In this document: positions 27,779-37,017 of the stretch, in pieces
How positions within the stretch are numbered: position 1 is the stretch's first letter
How the letters are laid out: each line of letters starts with the position of its first letter
Made by a program: the position numbers and the translations under genes
From: Alteromonas sp. KC3
GTDB lineage: Bacteria; Pseudomonadota; Gammaproteobacteria; Enterobacterales; Alteromonadaceae
Length of the DNA: 64,000 nucleotides
Direction of reading: 5' to 3'
Assembly: GCF_016756315.1 (NCBI RefSeq)
Contig: NZ_AP024235.1
Location: forward strand, 806,001-870,000
Notes under the pieces: generated by a model
The model's input: only the letters and a program-made list of their open reading frames with translations
The model's database searches: none
Told to the model about the DNA's origin: nothing

Positions 27779-29242
27779 ATGTTTGCAGTAGATCACATTT
27801 TATTACTTAGTGCGGTACTTGCCATTATTGGTGTGCTGGCAAGTAAGCTGTCTCCGCGTTTTGGGGTACCTGTTCTGGTGCTTTTTTTAGGCGTTGGCAT
27901 GCTTGCTGGAGAAGATGGCATCGGGCGAATATTCTTTGACAATGCTGATGCTGCTCATGCTATCGGTACATTTGCACTAATTCTTATTTTGTTTGACGGC
28001 GGATTACAGACGTCCAAAAAGTCGATTGTACAAGCATGGAAGCCCGCTGCATTGTTGGCCACGCTTGGCGTAGTGGGCACTGCGGTAATCACAGGGATTA
28101 CGGCAATGTACGTGCTTGAATTGCCCCTGTACAAAGGGTTGCTAATTGGCGCCATAGTGGGGTCGACGGACGCCGCTGCGGTATTCTCTGTGTTGCGCAA
28201 TGCTGGTATTCGCATACCTGAAAAAGTGAAATCTACTTTGGAGCTTGAGAGTGCGTCTAACGATCCAATGGCTATATTTCTTACCATAGGACTTATTTCC
28301 CTAATACAAAACACTAGCACAACGCCAAGCGACTTACTGGTGCTTTTTGTAAGTCAAATGGGAGTAGGGGCTGTGGTGGGTTTTGCCATCGGAGGATTGG
28401 CAGTATGGCTATTTCGGCGCATTACACTTATGGCAATTGGTCTGTATCCCGTTTTTGTAATGCTATTCGGCGTATTAGCGTTCGGTTTGGCGGCCAACTT
28501 AAACGGAAGCGGCTTTTTGGCAACCTTTATAACCGGCGTTATTGTTGGTAATAGTCGATTTGCTTATCAACGCAACACCTTTGTGTTTTTAGATGGGTTG
28601 GCATGGCTTGGACAAATAGCGATGTTTGTTATTCTAGGGCTATTAGTTACACCTACAGAGCTTTTTGTTAACTGGAAAGAAGGGCTACTAATAGCGGTTG
28701 TATTGATTTTTATCGCAAGGCCATTGGTTGTAATGCCATTGCTACTACTTACCCAATTCTCTTTTAAAGCGTCGCTTTTAATTTCATGGGTTGGGCTTAG
28801 AGGCTCAGTGCCCATTATCCTTTCAATTTTCCCTCTCATCTTCAATATGGATTATGCGGAACTCATCTTTAACGTCGTGTTCTTCATTGTACTAATATCG
28901 GCGCTACTGCAAGGTTCTACATTGCCCCTTGCAGCTCGAAAACTTGGTTTGGTGTTAGCCCGTAAGGCCGAGTCTTCTAAGACACTAGAAATTGTCAAAA
29001 TTGCAAAGAATAAACGCGAGTTAATTGAAATTGAGCTTGGCGTTCAATCAACGGCATTGGGCAAGTGTATAAGCGAACTGGCGCTACCACCAGATACCGT
29101 TGTTGCCATGATCGCTAGAAATGAAAAAACGTTAGTGCCAAAAGGCAAAACCCGATTAAAAGAAGGGGATCATGTTTTTATCATTACTAAATTAACCGAT
29201 AAAAGTGCAGTCGAATCGTGTTTTTTCACGAAGCAAGAATAG
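27779..29242 (+). CDS. K+/H+ antiporter of the CPA1 NhaP2/CvrA type
   Basis: 487 residues: a 12-helix Na+/H+ exchanger domain (LFDGGLQTS, GSTDAAAVFSVLRN, ESASNDPMAIFL with the ND transport motif) and a C-terminal TrkA_C/RCK_C domain (VVAMIARNEKTLVPKGKTRLKEGDHVFII). NhaP2 exports K+ in exchange for H+. The C-terminus is shorter than typical NhaP2 (about 570 residues) and lacks the final CorC-like domain. It lies 20 bases after the secDF gene and may be co-transcribed. Confidence 0.88.
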   Translation: MFAVDHILLLSAVLAIIGVLASKLSPRFGVPVLVLFLGVGMLAGEDGIGRIFFDNADAAHAIGTFALILILFDGGLQTSKKSIVQAWKPAALLATLGVVGTAVITGITAMYVLELPLYKGLLIGAIVGSTDAAAVFSVLRNAGIRIPEKVKSTLELESASNDPMAIFLTIGLISLIQNTSTTPSDLLVLFVSQMGVGAVVGFAIGGLAVWLFRRITLMAIGLYPVFVMLFGVLAFGLAANLNGSGFLATFITGVIVGNSRFAYQRNTFVFLDGLAWLGQIAMFVILGLLVTPTELFVNWKEGLLIAVVLIFIARPLVVMPLLLLTQFSFKASLLISWVGLRGSVPIILSIFPLIFNMDYAELIFNVVFFIVLISALLQGSTLPLAARKLGLVLARKAESSKTLEIVKIAKNKRELIEIELGVQSTALGKCISELALPPDTVVAMIARNEKTLVPKGKTRLKEGDHVFIITKLTDKSAVESCFFTKQE

Positions 29243-29308
29243 CGGCCTTGTTAGAGCATGAACACAACGCAGTGTCTTTTGATTGTCGCTATTAATAAGT
29301 ACTTCATG

Positions 29309-29314
29309 TAGAAT
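29309..29314 (+). promoter_or_regulatory. rnpB promoter -10 element with GC-rich discriminator
   Basis: TAGAAT lies seven bases before the first base of RNase P RNA and is followed by GCGCCGC, a GC-rich discriminator typical of growth-rate-controlled stable RNA promoters. No good -35 box is seen at 17 bases. Confidence 0.5.
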
Positions 29315-29321
29315 GCGCCGC

Positions 29322-29671
29322 GGAGTTGGCCAGGCAACCGTCGCTTTCGTAAGAAAGGGGAGGAAAGTCCGGGCTCCAAAGGGCAGGGTGCCAGATAACG
29401 TCTGGGCGGCGTGAGCCGACGACAAGTGCAGCAGAGAGAAGACCGCCTAAGCATGTTCGCATGCCGGTAAGGCTGAAAGGGTGCGGTAAGAGCGCACCGC
29501 ACCTCTGGTAACAGAGTGTGGCGAGGTAAACTCCACCCGGAGCAAGACCAAATAGGATCCCTTAACGTGTGGCCCGCATGGGGATCGGGTAGGTTGCTTG
29601 AATCAGTGAGTGATTGCTGATCTAGAGGAATGGTTGCCCACGACAGAACCCGGCTTATCGGCCAACTCCAC
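29322..29671 (+). ncRNA. rnpB: RNase P RNA, bacterial type A
   Basis: The 350-base RNA has the universally conserved parts in order: P1 stem GGAGTTGGCC (29322-29331) pairing with GGCCAACTCC (29660-29669), GAGGAAAGTCCGGGCTCC, the CAGGGTGCCAG region, AGACCGCC, GGTAAGGCTGAAAGGGTGCGGTAAGAG, GGTAACAGAGTG, GGCGAGGTAAACTCCACC, GAGCAAGACCAAATAG, and ACAGAACCCGGCTTAT. It cleaves tRNA precursors with RnpA. Its 3' end is duplicated at 48.12 kb and appears to be the attachment site of the adjoining island. Confidence 0.97.
29654..29671 (+). repeat. Island left repeat (attL), part of rnpB
   Basis: CTTATCGGCCAACTCCAC forms the 3' strand of the rnpB P1 stem and matches 48120-48137 in 18 of 18 bases. Confidence 0.85.
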
Positions 29672-29839
29672 ATTTTTTTAGAGCTTTTATTAAATCAGAA
29701 GGCTTGAAGTTAGCTTGAGATTGCCACAATCACTAAGTAAGAAGCAGTGCAATCAGCGTTGATTATTCACTTATGTTTTTTACTTTTACATAGGTCACTT
29801 GCATATCAAGCTTAAATTGCCATCGCCCTACTGATTTAA

Positions 29840-32737
29840 TTATCTTAACAACTGATTGTTAAATGGCGCTCCGAATATATCTTCCCAGCTTTCTAACCAA
29901 TTTTCACTAAGAGAAAACGCTTTGTATTTAGGGTGTACATTTTTGCGAACATTTAGCCACTTTTGGTTGATAATTTTTTTACTGCGTAAAGCCCTAGAAA
30001 CGTTGTTAGTGAACTTTGCATTGTCGGGATTAACTAAGTAGTTATTTATACAGTTTGTAATATCAATTCCAAAGCTATACTCGTTTCCTGTTAATAATCT
30101 AATTACAAGCGCACATAATATGAGCGGTATAAATTCTGTGCCATCAAACTTCACTCCATTAATATCAATTCCCTCAGGGAGTATCAATGATATGTCGACT
30201 AAGAATTCTTCATTTTCACTATTTTCGTCGTCTATATAGGGCAAAAGTTCCAATTGCTTGGATGTTGAACTAGGCCTATTTGATTCATCAATCAACAGCT
30301 CTTTAGGAAAAATTCGTTTTATTTTGTCTTCACAGAGATTTATTTCAGAAAGGGAGTTAAAAGCTTTGTTATTTGGGAGTTCTTCCCTATACATCTTTAG
30401 AAGGTATCGAACTATATAAAACGATAGTTTTGAATTTTCAACAATATCTATGGCGTCTTTGTAAAAAATGTTTTTACCTTTTTCCCCCATGTAAGAAAAA
30501 ACTCGGTCATATTCTGCCTTTGTTTTATCAAAGTCTATTGTTGAATGAAAGGGCAAGTCAGCGCAGATCAATGATAAATAAATTTTGGTTCCTGTTATTT
30601 CAGATAGGAAAGTTAGACCAAGAGGGGAAATTCTAAAATGTATTCCTTCATTCACTTCAAATTCATATATATTATCTGCATCACTCGGGCCTTCAAGACA
30701 TTCAAGTAAACGTTGTCTTACAGACTCTTCAATAGCATTTAAGATCCAATTTTGTTTATAACCGTACATTTTTAGGTGAGCTAATATTCGTCGCTTAGGT
30801 ATTCCATGCGTCTTTTCATTACTCTTTATCGAGTAGTTCAAAAACATCAATAAACGCAACTTAAGAAAATATGTCTTGTTTATATTCTGATAAGGAATGA
30901 ATATATTGGGTATTATTCCTCCTTCGGATATTTCCTTACTTATCATCAATGCTGTTATTGCTTCTGCATTTGTCCATACTTCCTTTGAAGATCCCAATTG
31001 CATATGAACTCTTTTAAGTAGATCGTAAAATAGTCTAATGTTATGCCATGATATACTGGAAAGTGTTTGCAATATCTTTGGACCGTCGGAAGAAAGTTGT
31101 AAACTGTTTTTGAGTACTTCTTTGTACTTGAAAATTGCAATTTTGAATTGATCTAAATCGTACTTTCTTCTCCATTCAGAGACTCTAAAATCTTCGTCAA
31201 AATGCTGTTCTATATATTTCAATCGCTTTGATATTAGCGTTTCAAAATCTGGAGCTTTGAGGTGAATAACTCTATCCGAAGGCCTTACGTCAAGAAAGCC
31301 TTTATTCTTATTTTTGAAGTATGTGAATTCTCTCATTGTGATAATTATAGTAGAGCCACTGAGCGATGATATTTTGCAGGCTAATGTATATACTTCCTCT
31401 TGGATAACCTCAGATGCCCTATCAACGTTGTCAATTATAATGATGACGTTATTCTTTCTCTTCGTTATTTCCTTTGCAGCTTTAATAATAAAGTCTTCTT
31501 TATTTTTTATAAGCTCGTCAAGAAGGTTGGCTTCACTTTCTATATACTTTTCTGGATGAGATTCAAATAGTTTTTTCTTAGGTCCGTTTTTCAGTATTCT
31601 TATTTCGTCCTTGAAAACATTTACGAGGTTTTCATACTCGTTTATCCAAGGGTAGCATTCTTTTATATTCCTGCTTACTTTATCGAAAATTAGCTCTTTC
31701 GGATTTTTTATTGTTTTATCAACATCGTAAATTAAGTCGACAAAAATTGGCGTTATAGACGATTTTTGATTGACTTTGGCTTCGATTAAACTTTTCTTTA
31801 CTAGAGTGCTTTTCCCACAGCCGACAGAACCTGCAACAATAATTACTTTGCCGGAATTTGAATGGTCCAAGATTGCAGATTGGCTCTCACCTGGTGCTAG
31901 ATCATCTGCATTAGAAGGTAGAAAATTTGGCTTTTGATCTTTGAGTATCCTTTTTAAATCACCTTTATACTGTGATAATTTTGAATCAGCTACAAAACAA
32001 TGGTCCAACATCTTTCGCTGATTGCTTTCGGTTATTTGGGAGAAAAATGATTCATAGAATTCATCAATGTACTTGTCTCGGTCGGGTTTATTCCATTTAA
32101 GAACTCCATAATCAGACTTTATTATTTTACACACTTCAGACTGTGAGTAATTAAGTTCATTCAAACACTCGTCCAGTTCTCCATTACCCACCGATTCTTT
32201 AGATAGCAAATTCCAAAAATGGTCAAAATAGAAGTCATCAGAAAATATGTTACCGAAATAGATACCCTTCATATTGTCAAAAGCAACGCCTGGGGTAGCT
32301 ATTAACGGTAATACTAGCCATTCAGCTCCATTAGATATGACACCATAGGATACTCCATTATCAATACAATACTTTGTCGCTTGATCTATGGTATTTGTAA
32401 GATTTCTCTTGAACGCTTGTTTAAAATAAGAAATTGTATATTCGTGTTGGTTTAGTCTTTTTTGAGGAGTGCCAAATGTGACGCCAGTTTTTTTTGCTTC
32501 TAGTACAAATCGCGGAACGCTATCCAGTTTAACCAAATAATCAGCATAGCCGCTTGCTGCACTATGTGATTCTGGATTAAATTCTTCTAAATCCCAACCG
32601 AGTAATTGAAGTACTTGGTCAATGATAAGAAGTCTTGTTTTAGCTTCATTTGCATTCTGTAGCTTATTATTTATGTATTTTTCTCTAATTGCGTTCAGTT
32701 TCGATAACGCTTTTTCTTTTGTTCCCAAATTATTCAA
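29840..32737 (-). CDS. HsdR_N-like PD-(D/E)XK nuclease fused to P-loop NTPase, candidate defence protein
   Basis: 965 residues. Residues ~25-190 resemble the N-terminal nuclease domain of type I restriction HsdR: E31 (NEAKTR), D66 (GYADYLV), the E80-x-K82 pair (VLEAKK), then Q97 and VSYGVISNGAEWLVLP. A P-loop NTPase follows, with Walker A GSVGCGKST (about 303-311), Walker B NVIIIIDNVDRAS (about 430-442) and a sensor TIIITMREF. The remaining ~450 residues are helical with a possible winged helix and no motif I know. There are no helicase motifs, HsdS or HsdM, so it is not a type I R subunit. Nuclease plus STAND-like NTPase plus sensor tail in an island suggests a standalone antiphage gene. Strongly AT-rich. 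Confidence 0.72.
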   Translation of the reverse strand: MNNLGTKEKALSKLNAIREKYINNKLQNANEAKTRLLIIDQVLQLLGWDLEEFNPESHSAASGYADYLVKLDSVPRFVLEAKKTGVTFGTPQKRLNQHEYTISYFKQAFKRNLTNTIDQATKYCIDNGVSYGVISNGAEWLVLPLIATPGVAFDNMKGIYFGNIFSDDFYFDHFWNLLSKESVGNGELDECLNELNYSQSEVCKIIKSDYGVLKWNKPDRDKYIDEFYESFFSQITESNQRKMLDHCFVADSKLSQYKGDLKRILKDQKPNFLPSNADDLAPGESQSAILDHSNSGKVIIVAGSVGCGKSTLVKKSLIEAKVNQKSSITPIFVDLIYDVDKTIKNPKELIFDKVSRNIKECYPWINEYENLVNVFKDEIRILKNGPKKKLFESHPEKYIESEANLLDELIKNKEDFIIKAAKEITKRKNNVIIIIDNVDRASEVIQEEVYTLACKISSLSGSTIIITMREFTYFKNKNKGFLDVRPSDRVIHLKAPDFETLISKRLKYIEQHFDEDFRVSEWRRKYDLDQFKIAIFKYKEVLKNSLQLSSDGPKILQTLSSISWHNIRLFYDLLKRVHMQLGSSKEVWTNAEAITALMISKEISEGGIIPNIFIPYQNINKTYFLKLRLLMFLNYSIKSNEKTHGIPKRRILAHLKMYGYKQNWILNAIEESVRQRLLECLEGPSDADNIYEFEVNEGIHFRISPLGLTFLSEITGTKIYLSLICADLPFHSTIDFDKTKAEYDRVFSYMGEKGKNIFYKDAIDIVENSKLSFYIVRYLLKMYREELPNNKAFNSLSEINLCEDKIKRIFPKELLIDESNRPSSTSKQLELLPYIDDENSENEEFLVDISLILPEGIDINGVKFDGTEFIPLILCALVIRLLTGNEYSFGIDITNCINNYLVNPDNAKFTNNVSRALRSKKIINQKWLNVRKNVHPKYKAFSLSENWLESWEDIFGAPFNNQLLR

Positions 32738-33156
32738 TTTCTATCATCCATTTTTGGTTAACTAGGAAACTTAATCGATCCCGATAGCTACTTCTGTATT
32801 CATACCAAGGCGCTAGATTATAGTCAATTAGGGTGAGCTTGAGTATTTTGTATCAAAGTCGTATCTCACCTTTGAATCGTACGCTATTTCACTTGTCCTG
32901 TAGTGCTTGATTAAAGAGTACTTGTTCTACTAACTTCATACTGCTTGAATACGGAGTGCTAAATGTCATATCCAGCATCCAAAGGTAATTTTTAGATATT
33001 TTTATGTACTTTTTGATATGGTTTCTCCTGAAAAGTTACTCTGTAATTTTCTCTCAATTAAACCTCATTGAAATCTTCGCAAATCATTTAATCATTTGGT
33101 AAAAGTATATGGTTACCACCTTCTCAAGACAAAGAAACTAATGATAAGGACTAAGA
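32738..33156. other. Intergenic region in the island
   Basis: AT-rich divergent region between the nuclease-NTPase gene and the VOC gene; presumably holds both promoters. No gene, repeat or RNA is recognisable. Confidence 0.5.
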
Positions 33157-33537
33157 ATGAATCACAAAGGTGAGCTTAACTGGGTTGAATTACAAACGAA
33201 GCAGCCTGAAGAGGCAATGACATTTTACAACCGACTATATGGTTGGAGTTTTGCCTCAGAAACGAATGAACAAGGTGATGTTTATTGGTTAATCTCTAAC
33301 ACAGATAAGTTTCCGTTTGGTGGAATTCTTACCTTAAAAGAGGACTCTCCGATAAATTCAAGGTGGGTGACCTATTTTCAGGTAGACGATGTTGATACTG
33401 CCATTCGAGTTGTCGAAGATAACAACGGTACTATAATAAATGGCCCAAGAGATGTAAAAGGCGTAGGGCGGGTCGCATGGCTCCAAGATAAAGAAAGGGC
33501 AGAGTTTGGTATAATTGCACCATGTACCGATAATTAG
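33157..33537 (+). CDS. VOC-superfamily (glyoxalase/bleomycin-resistance-like) protein
   Basis: 126 residues forming one vicinal-oxygen-chelate domain: GELNWVELQTKQPEEAMTFYNRLYGWSF, FGGILTL, WVTYFQVDDVDTAI and FGIIAPC. Substrate cannot be inferred; members act as dioxygenases, isomerases or antibiotic-binding proteins. It stands alone with about 240 bases on its right. Confidence 0.85.
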   Translation: MNHKGELNWVELQTKQPEEAMTFYNRLYGWSFASETNEQGDVYWLISNTDKFPFGGILTLKEDSPINSRWVTYFQVDDVDTAIRVVEDNNGTIINGPRDVKGVGRVAWLQDKERAEFGIIAPCTDN

Positions 33538-33749
33538 CGAGTTTATAAACGCTTCCTTAGTTGCCCAAAAAAGTAACAAGTAAAAAGACTTTATATTTAC
33601 GCATTAGTTAGATAGCATATACGCGTAACAAAAGTAAGGATTTTGATGATTGTAACAACACCTATGCAATAGCAATCGGCAGCAACTGCCTAGCTTTGCA
33701 TGATTCAAGCCGTTGACTCCTCAAAAAGTCAGCGTTATTTGTTTTGTTA

Positions 33750-33765
33750 AGGCAGATATCTGCCT
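33750..33765. promoter_or_regulatory. Perfect 16-bp palindrome next to the rsgA-like ribosome site
   Basis: AGGCAGATATCTGCCT is perfectly self-complementary. It abuts the GAAGG ribosome site (33766-33770) of the gene starting at 33778, so a repressor bound there, or an RNA hairpin, could block translation or transcription. Confidence 0.55.
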
Positions 33766-33777
33766 GAAGGTATTGTT

Positions 33778-34806
33778 ATGAATAATTTTTCTGAGTTGAA
33801 AAAGCTTGGTTGGCAGCCGTTTTTCCTCCAGCAACTCACTTTAGAAGAGTATGAACTCTTCGAACCCGCGCGAATCGTCGCACACGACCGCAGTCGATAT
33901 GTAGTTTTTAACGGCACTTCTTACCAGTCGCTAGACATTCTAAAATCTTTTCCCAAGATGACGGTTGGCGATTGGATTCTCATTGACGGACAATCACAGT
34001 TTGTTCGTTTGTTAGACAGGAAATCTTTATTTTCACGTCGTTCAGCTGGAAGTAAGCTAGGCCTGCAACTTATTGCGTCTAATATTGAAACACTGTTTAT
34101 TGTCTCTTCTTTAAACCATGACTTTAATCTGAGTCGAATTGAAAGGTACTTAGTGCTCGCCAGAGAAGCAGAAGTTGAACCCATTATCGTGCTAACTAAA
34201 GCAGACTTAGCTTCAAACAAGGATGATGCGCTCGACAAGCTTGAAAAGCTCGATTCTAGACTGAGAGTCTTCTGTGTAAACGCTCTAGATAAAGAGAGCT
34301 GTGAGGGCTTGAGAGAAGAGTGTCCTGTAGGAACTACGGTTGCGCTTTTGGGCTCATCGGGTGTTGGTAAATCTACCATAACCAATACGTTATTACAGTC
34401 AGAAGTGCAAGCGACTAAAACCATTCGCGAAGACGATAGTAAAGGCAGACACACTACCTCGTCTCGTTCCATACATTTTATACCGAATGGCGGTGTTCTT
34501 ATTGATACACCAGGAATGCGAGAATTAAAATTAACAGATTGCTCTGAAGGTATTGACTCTACTTTTGATGATATTGGTCAACTAGCGAAGAAATGTAAGT
34601 TTGCAGATTGCAGCCATACTAGTGAGCTAGGATGCGCAGTCTTAAAGGCAATAGAAAACGGCTTGCTAGAACCTAGGCGATTAGCTAACTATCAAAAACT
34701 AAAGCGTGAAGAGGAACGAAATTCAATGGAATTACATGAATTAAGAGCAAAGGAGAAAAGCTTCAAAAAAATGGTTAACTCAGTTACTCGTAAGTCAAAA
34801 ATGTAG
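33778..34806 (+). CDS. RsgA-like circularly permuted GTPase (second copy type)
   Basis: 342 residues: OB-fold N-terminus, then a permuted GTPase with G4 (LTKADL) before G1 (GSSGVGKST) and G3 (DTPGMREL), and the C-terminal zinc motif CKFADCSHTSELGC. RsgA helps mature the 30S subunit. The extended N-terminus (ELKKLGWQPFFLQQLTLEEYE) marks the longer RsgA subgroup found as an additional copy in many bacteria. Its location in an island suggests it is not the housekeeping gene. Confidence 0.88.
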   Translation: MNNFSELKKLGWQPFFLQQLTLEEYELFEPARIVAHDRSRYVVFNGTSYQSLDILKSFPKMTVGDWILIDGQSQFVRLLDRKSLFSRRSAGSKLGLQLIASNIETLFIVSSLNHDFNLSRIERYLVLAREAEVEPIIVLTKADLASNKDDALDKLEKLDSRLRVFCVNALDKESCEGLREECPVGTTVALLGSSGVGKSTITNTLLQSEVQATKTIREDDSKGRHTTSSRSIHFIPNGGVLIDTPGMRELKLTDCSEGIDSTFDDIGQLAKKCKFADCSHTSELGCAVLKAIENGLLEPRRLANYQKLKREEERNSMELHELRAKEKSFKKMVNSVTRKSKM

Positions 34807-35126
34807 TAAATAGCGCCTGCCCAGTTTAATCTGGGCAGGAATTCAAAGCGCGAAGTTCTTAATAAACTCAGCTATACCCAATATTCGTATCTTCTTAGTA
34901 AGACCCACCAACCAAATCAATTGCTGTACATTATTCTTGCTTAACCAAGAAAGCCATCTCAACAAAAAACGAATTTCGCCTACCAAATCCGCAAACATAG
35001 CATTTAGCCGTTAAAGTGGTCTTCAAGAAATTAGACTTACAACTGACGTGCATAATTTTAAATTCTCAATAAAACAGATTGTTACGCGGAGGGTTCTGAA
35101 AATAACGACATTGTTTATTGGAACAG

Positions 35127-35142
35127 TTTGACAATGGTCAAA
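35127..35142. promoter_or_regulatory. Inverted repeat, candidate TetR operator 1
   Basis: TTTGAC-AATG-GTCAAA, perfect 6-bp arms, about 165 bases before the adaptor-like gene that precedes tetR. Confidence 0.5.
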
Positions 35143-35157
35143 TATAGAACGAAAATA

Positions 35158-35170
35158 TGAACACTGTTCA
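35158..35170. promoter_or_regulatory. Inverted repeat, candidate TetR operator 2
   Basis: TGAACA-C-TGTTCA, perfect 6-bp arms around one base, 15 bases after the first repeat. Confidence 0.5.
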
Positions 35171-35307
35171 CATTTTGTTTTGTAGTACGAATGCCATGAC
35201 GGCAGCCTGTATCTACATTGTTGTTGTAATACTTGAGCACCTTACTGCATTGGACTAATGGAGTGATTAAAGCGTTGGGTGCAAGAGCATGTTTCTGTGT
35301 AGTTGGT

Positions 35308-36324
35308 ATGAAGCACTTTATTCTTTTAGTTTTGTTTTTATCCTGCGTTCAGGGTTGTAGCAACGAAAAAGTTGCGCTCAGGTCTAACGTATTATCGATG
35401 GTAAAAGCAGCGGTGTTATCCGAAGAAAGTGGAATCCAACATGTTTTTATTGGGGTAGTTGAAACTACAAGAAAAGCCGTCCTACTTGTCAATAAAGCAC
35501 AACCATCTGTATATGCCTCTACGGGTTTAATGAAACAAAATCTATCTTCGGGTGAACAGTATGATGAAGGTCTCATAAGTAGAAACATTCAGTTCGGCAA
35601 GCCATCTCACAGGGGCTCTGCCGACGAGCAAGCTTCAAAAGAAATAGGAAAACATGTGCTTAGGTGCGAAGAGTTTGAGTTCAAGTTGAACAGTGTTCTG
35701 ACTGATACTAGTTTGATGGTTAATGAGTCTCAAGGCAGTGCCATAACATCTGCTCATATGTTGGAGCTTGTAGATATCGTGATCCACCTCCCCTTTGAAT
35801 TCATTTCGAAACTTGAAGAAAGAGGTGGATTAAAAAAACCAAAAGTAAAACTTGATGACATAGCTGGTGCAACATTTGATGGCGTTTTGCATTCGTGGAA
35901 TAAAAAAACCAGCTCAAATACTCAACTTTATAGAGCGATAATTACAATTCAAAAGCCCAAAGAGCAGGATGTGTATTCAGGCATGCCAGCACGAATTGTT
36001 TTTGATGTTCCACAAAATAGCGGGCACAAAGAAAAGTATTTAACGGTGCCAGTAGAATCTGTATTTGGTATCGGCCAGTATGGGAAGACAAAGGGCTATG
36101 TCTGGGTCATAGGCAGTAACGACTTTGTAGAAAAGCGATGGGTAACTGTAAGTAGAACTGACGAACAGTATGCATTTGTTTTGAACGGACTGGAACTTGG
36201 CGAAAGAATTGTAATCGCTGGGGGAGAAGAACTAGAAGATGGGGATTTGGTTCTTATCTGGCGCGAAGGCCGTAAATTGGAATTACAAACTCATAGAGCA
36301 AGCATAACAAGCGACAAAGCCTAA
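35308..36324 (+). CDS. RND efflux adaptor-like lipoprotein with atrophied N-terminal half
   Basis: 338 residues starting at ATG 35308 with a lipoprotein signal (lipobox VQGC). The C-terminal half resembles membrane-fusion proteins: a beta-barrel (LVDIVIHLPFEFISKLEE, then AIITIQKPKEQDVYSGMPARIVFDV) and a membrane-proximal domain (VPVESVFG, GYVWVIG, LNGLELGERIVIAGGEELEDGDLVL). The lipoyl/coiled-coil hairpin that contacts TolC is not recognisable; a short polar stretch takes its place. No RND pump gene lies nearby. It is probably a remnant or a repurposed adaptor, paired with the tetR gene 45 bases downstream. Confidence 0.68.
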   Translation: MKHFILLVLFLSCVQGCSNEKVALRSNVLSMVKAAVLSEESGIQHVFIGVVETTRKAVLLVNKAQPSVYASTGLMKQNLSSGEQYDEGLISRNIQFGKPSHRGSADEQASKEIGKHVLRCEEFEFKLNSVLTDTSLMVNESQGSAITSAHMLELVDIVIHLPFEFISKLEERGGLKKPKVKLDDIAGATFDGVLHSWNKKTSSNTQLYRAIITIQKPKEQDVYSGMPARIVFDVPQNSGHKEKYLTVPVESVFGIGQYGKTKGYVWVIGSNDFVEKRWVTVSRTDEQYAFVLNGLELGERIVIAGGEELEDGDLVLIWREGRKLELQTHRASITSDKA

Positions 36325-36369
36325 AAATATTAACAGCTTGGCAAAATGCACAAGGGTACTAAGTAAATA

Positions 36370-37017
36370 ATGAAAGTCTCATTAGAGAAACCAGCATTCA
36401 GGAAAATGCCAACTCAGCAACGTGCTATCGAGAAAGTTGAGCGTATTCTTGATTGCGCTGCAAACATTCTTGTAGACAAGAAAGTAAGACTAAGTACGAG
36501 GCAAATAGCTAGCGAAGCTGGGCTTTCCCCTGGGACCATTTATCAATTCTTTAATAACGTAGATTCAATAATGTCCGCTTTAGTTGAAAGGCTAATGGCG
36601 GGACTTTATGAGGAAATGGTTGAAGCATTAAAGGATTATCCGAAGAGCGACTTTGCAACTGTTTCTTCGAATATGATAAACCGCATTGTCCAATATTATT
36701 ATGACAATAAAGGCATCGTCAGCGTAGTGTTAGCTGCGCAAAATCACGCTGAATTTATACGAGTAAATGAAGAATTTAATACACAGATAAGCGCATTAAT
36801 GACCGAAAGTATTGTGTTGCACAATGCCTTGATTGAAATAGAAACGGTAGAGCGATTGGTTGATGTGTTAATGATGGTCAGCGACTCGATGTCAATGAAA
36901 ATATGGTCGCTAGATGATGATGTTAAAAGGGAACGGTATGCGGAAGACCTAAGGTTTTTAATTGTTCAATACGTAAACAAAACGTTGAATGGCGAAGGCT
37001 CAGTTTATGAAGCATGA
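36370..37017 (+). CDS. TetR-family transcriptional regulator
   Basis: 215 residues. The N-terminal HTH (residues ~18-65) reads ILDCAANILVDKKVRLSTRQIASEAGLSPGTIYQFFNNVDSIMSALVERL, the TetR signature. The C-terminal ligand domain is not assignable. It follows the adaptor-like gene in the same direction, so autoregulation of the pair through the upstream inverted repeats is likely. Confidence 0.92.
   Translation: MKVSLEKPAFRKMPTQQRAIEKVERILDCAANILVDKKVRLSTRQIASEAGLSPGTIYQFFNNVDSIMSALVERLMAGLYEEMVEALKDYPKSDFATVSSNMINRIVQYYYDNKGIVSVVLAAQNHAEFIRVNEEFNTQISALMTESIVLHNALIEIETVERLVDVLMMVSDSMSMKIWSLDDDVKRERYAEDLRFLIVQYVNKTLNGEGSVYEA

Larger units (their letters stand above)
34807..35307. other. Intergenic region upstream of the adaptor-like/tetR pair
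   Basis: No gene is seen. It contains two inverted repeats listed separately, likely operator sites. Confidence 0.5.

Noticed and set aside
29251..29673. 140-codon minus-strand frame at rnpB
   Set aside because: It is the reverse strand of RNase P RNA, whose conserved elements explain the sequence.
29840..32737. Type I restriction enzyme R subunit
   Set aside because: Only the N-terminal nuclease domain fits; helicase motifs and the M and S genes are missing.
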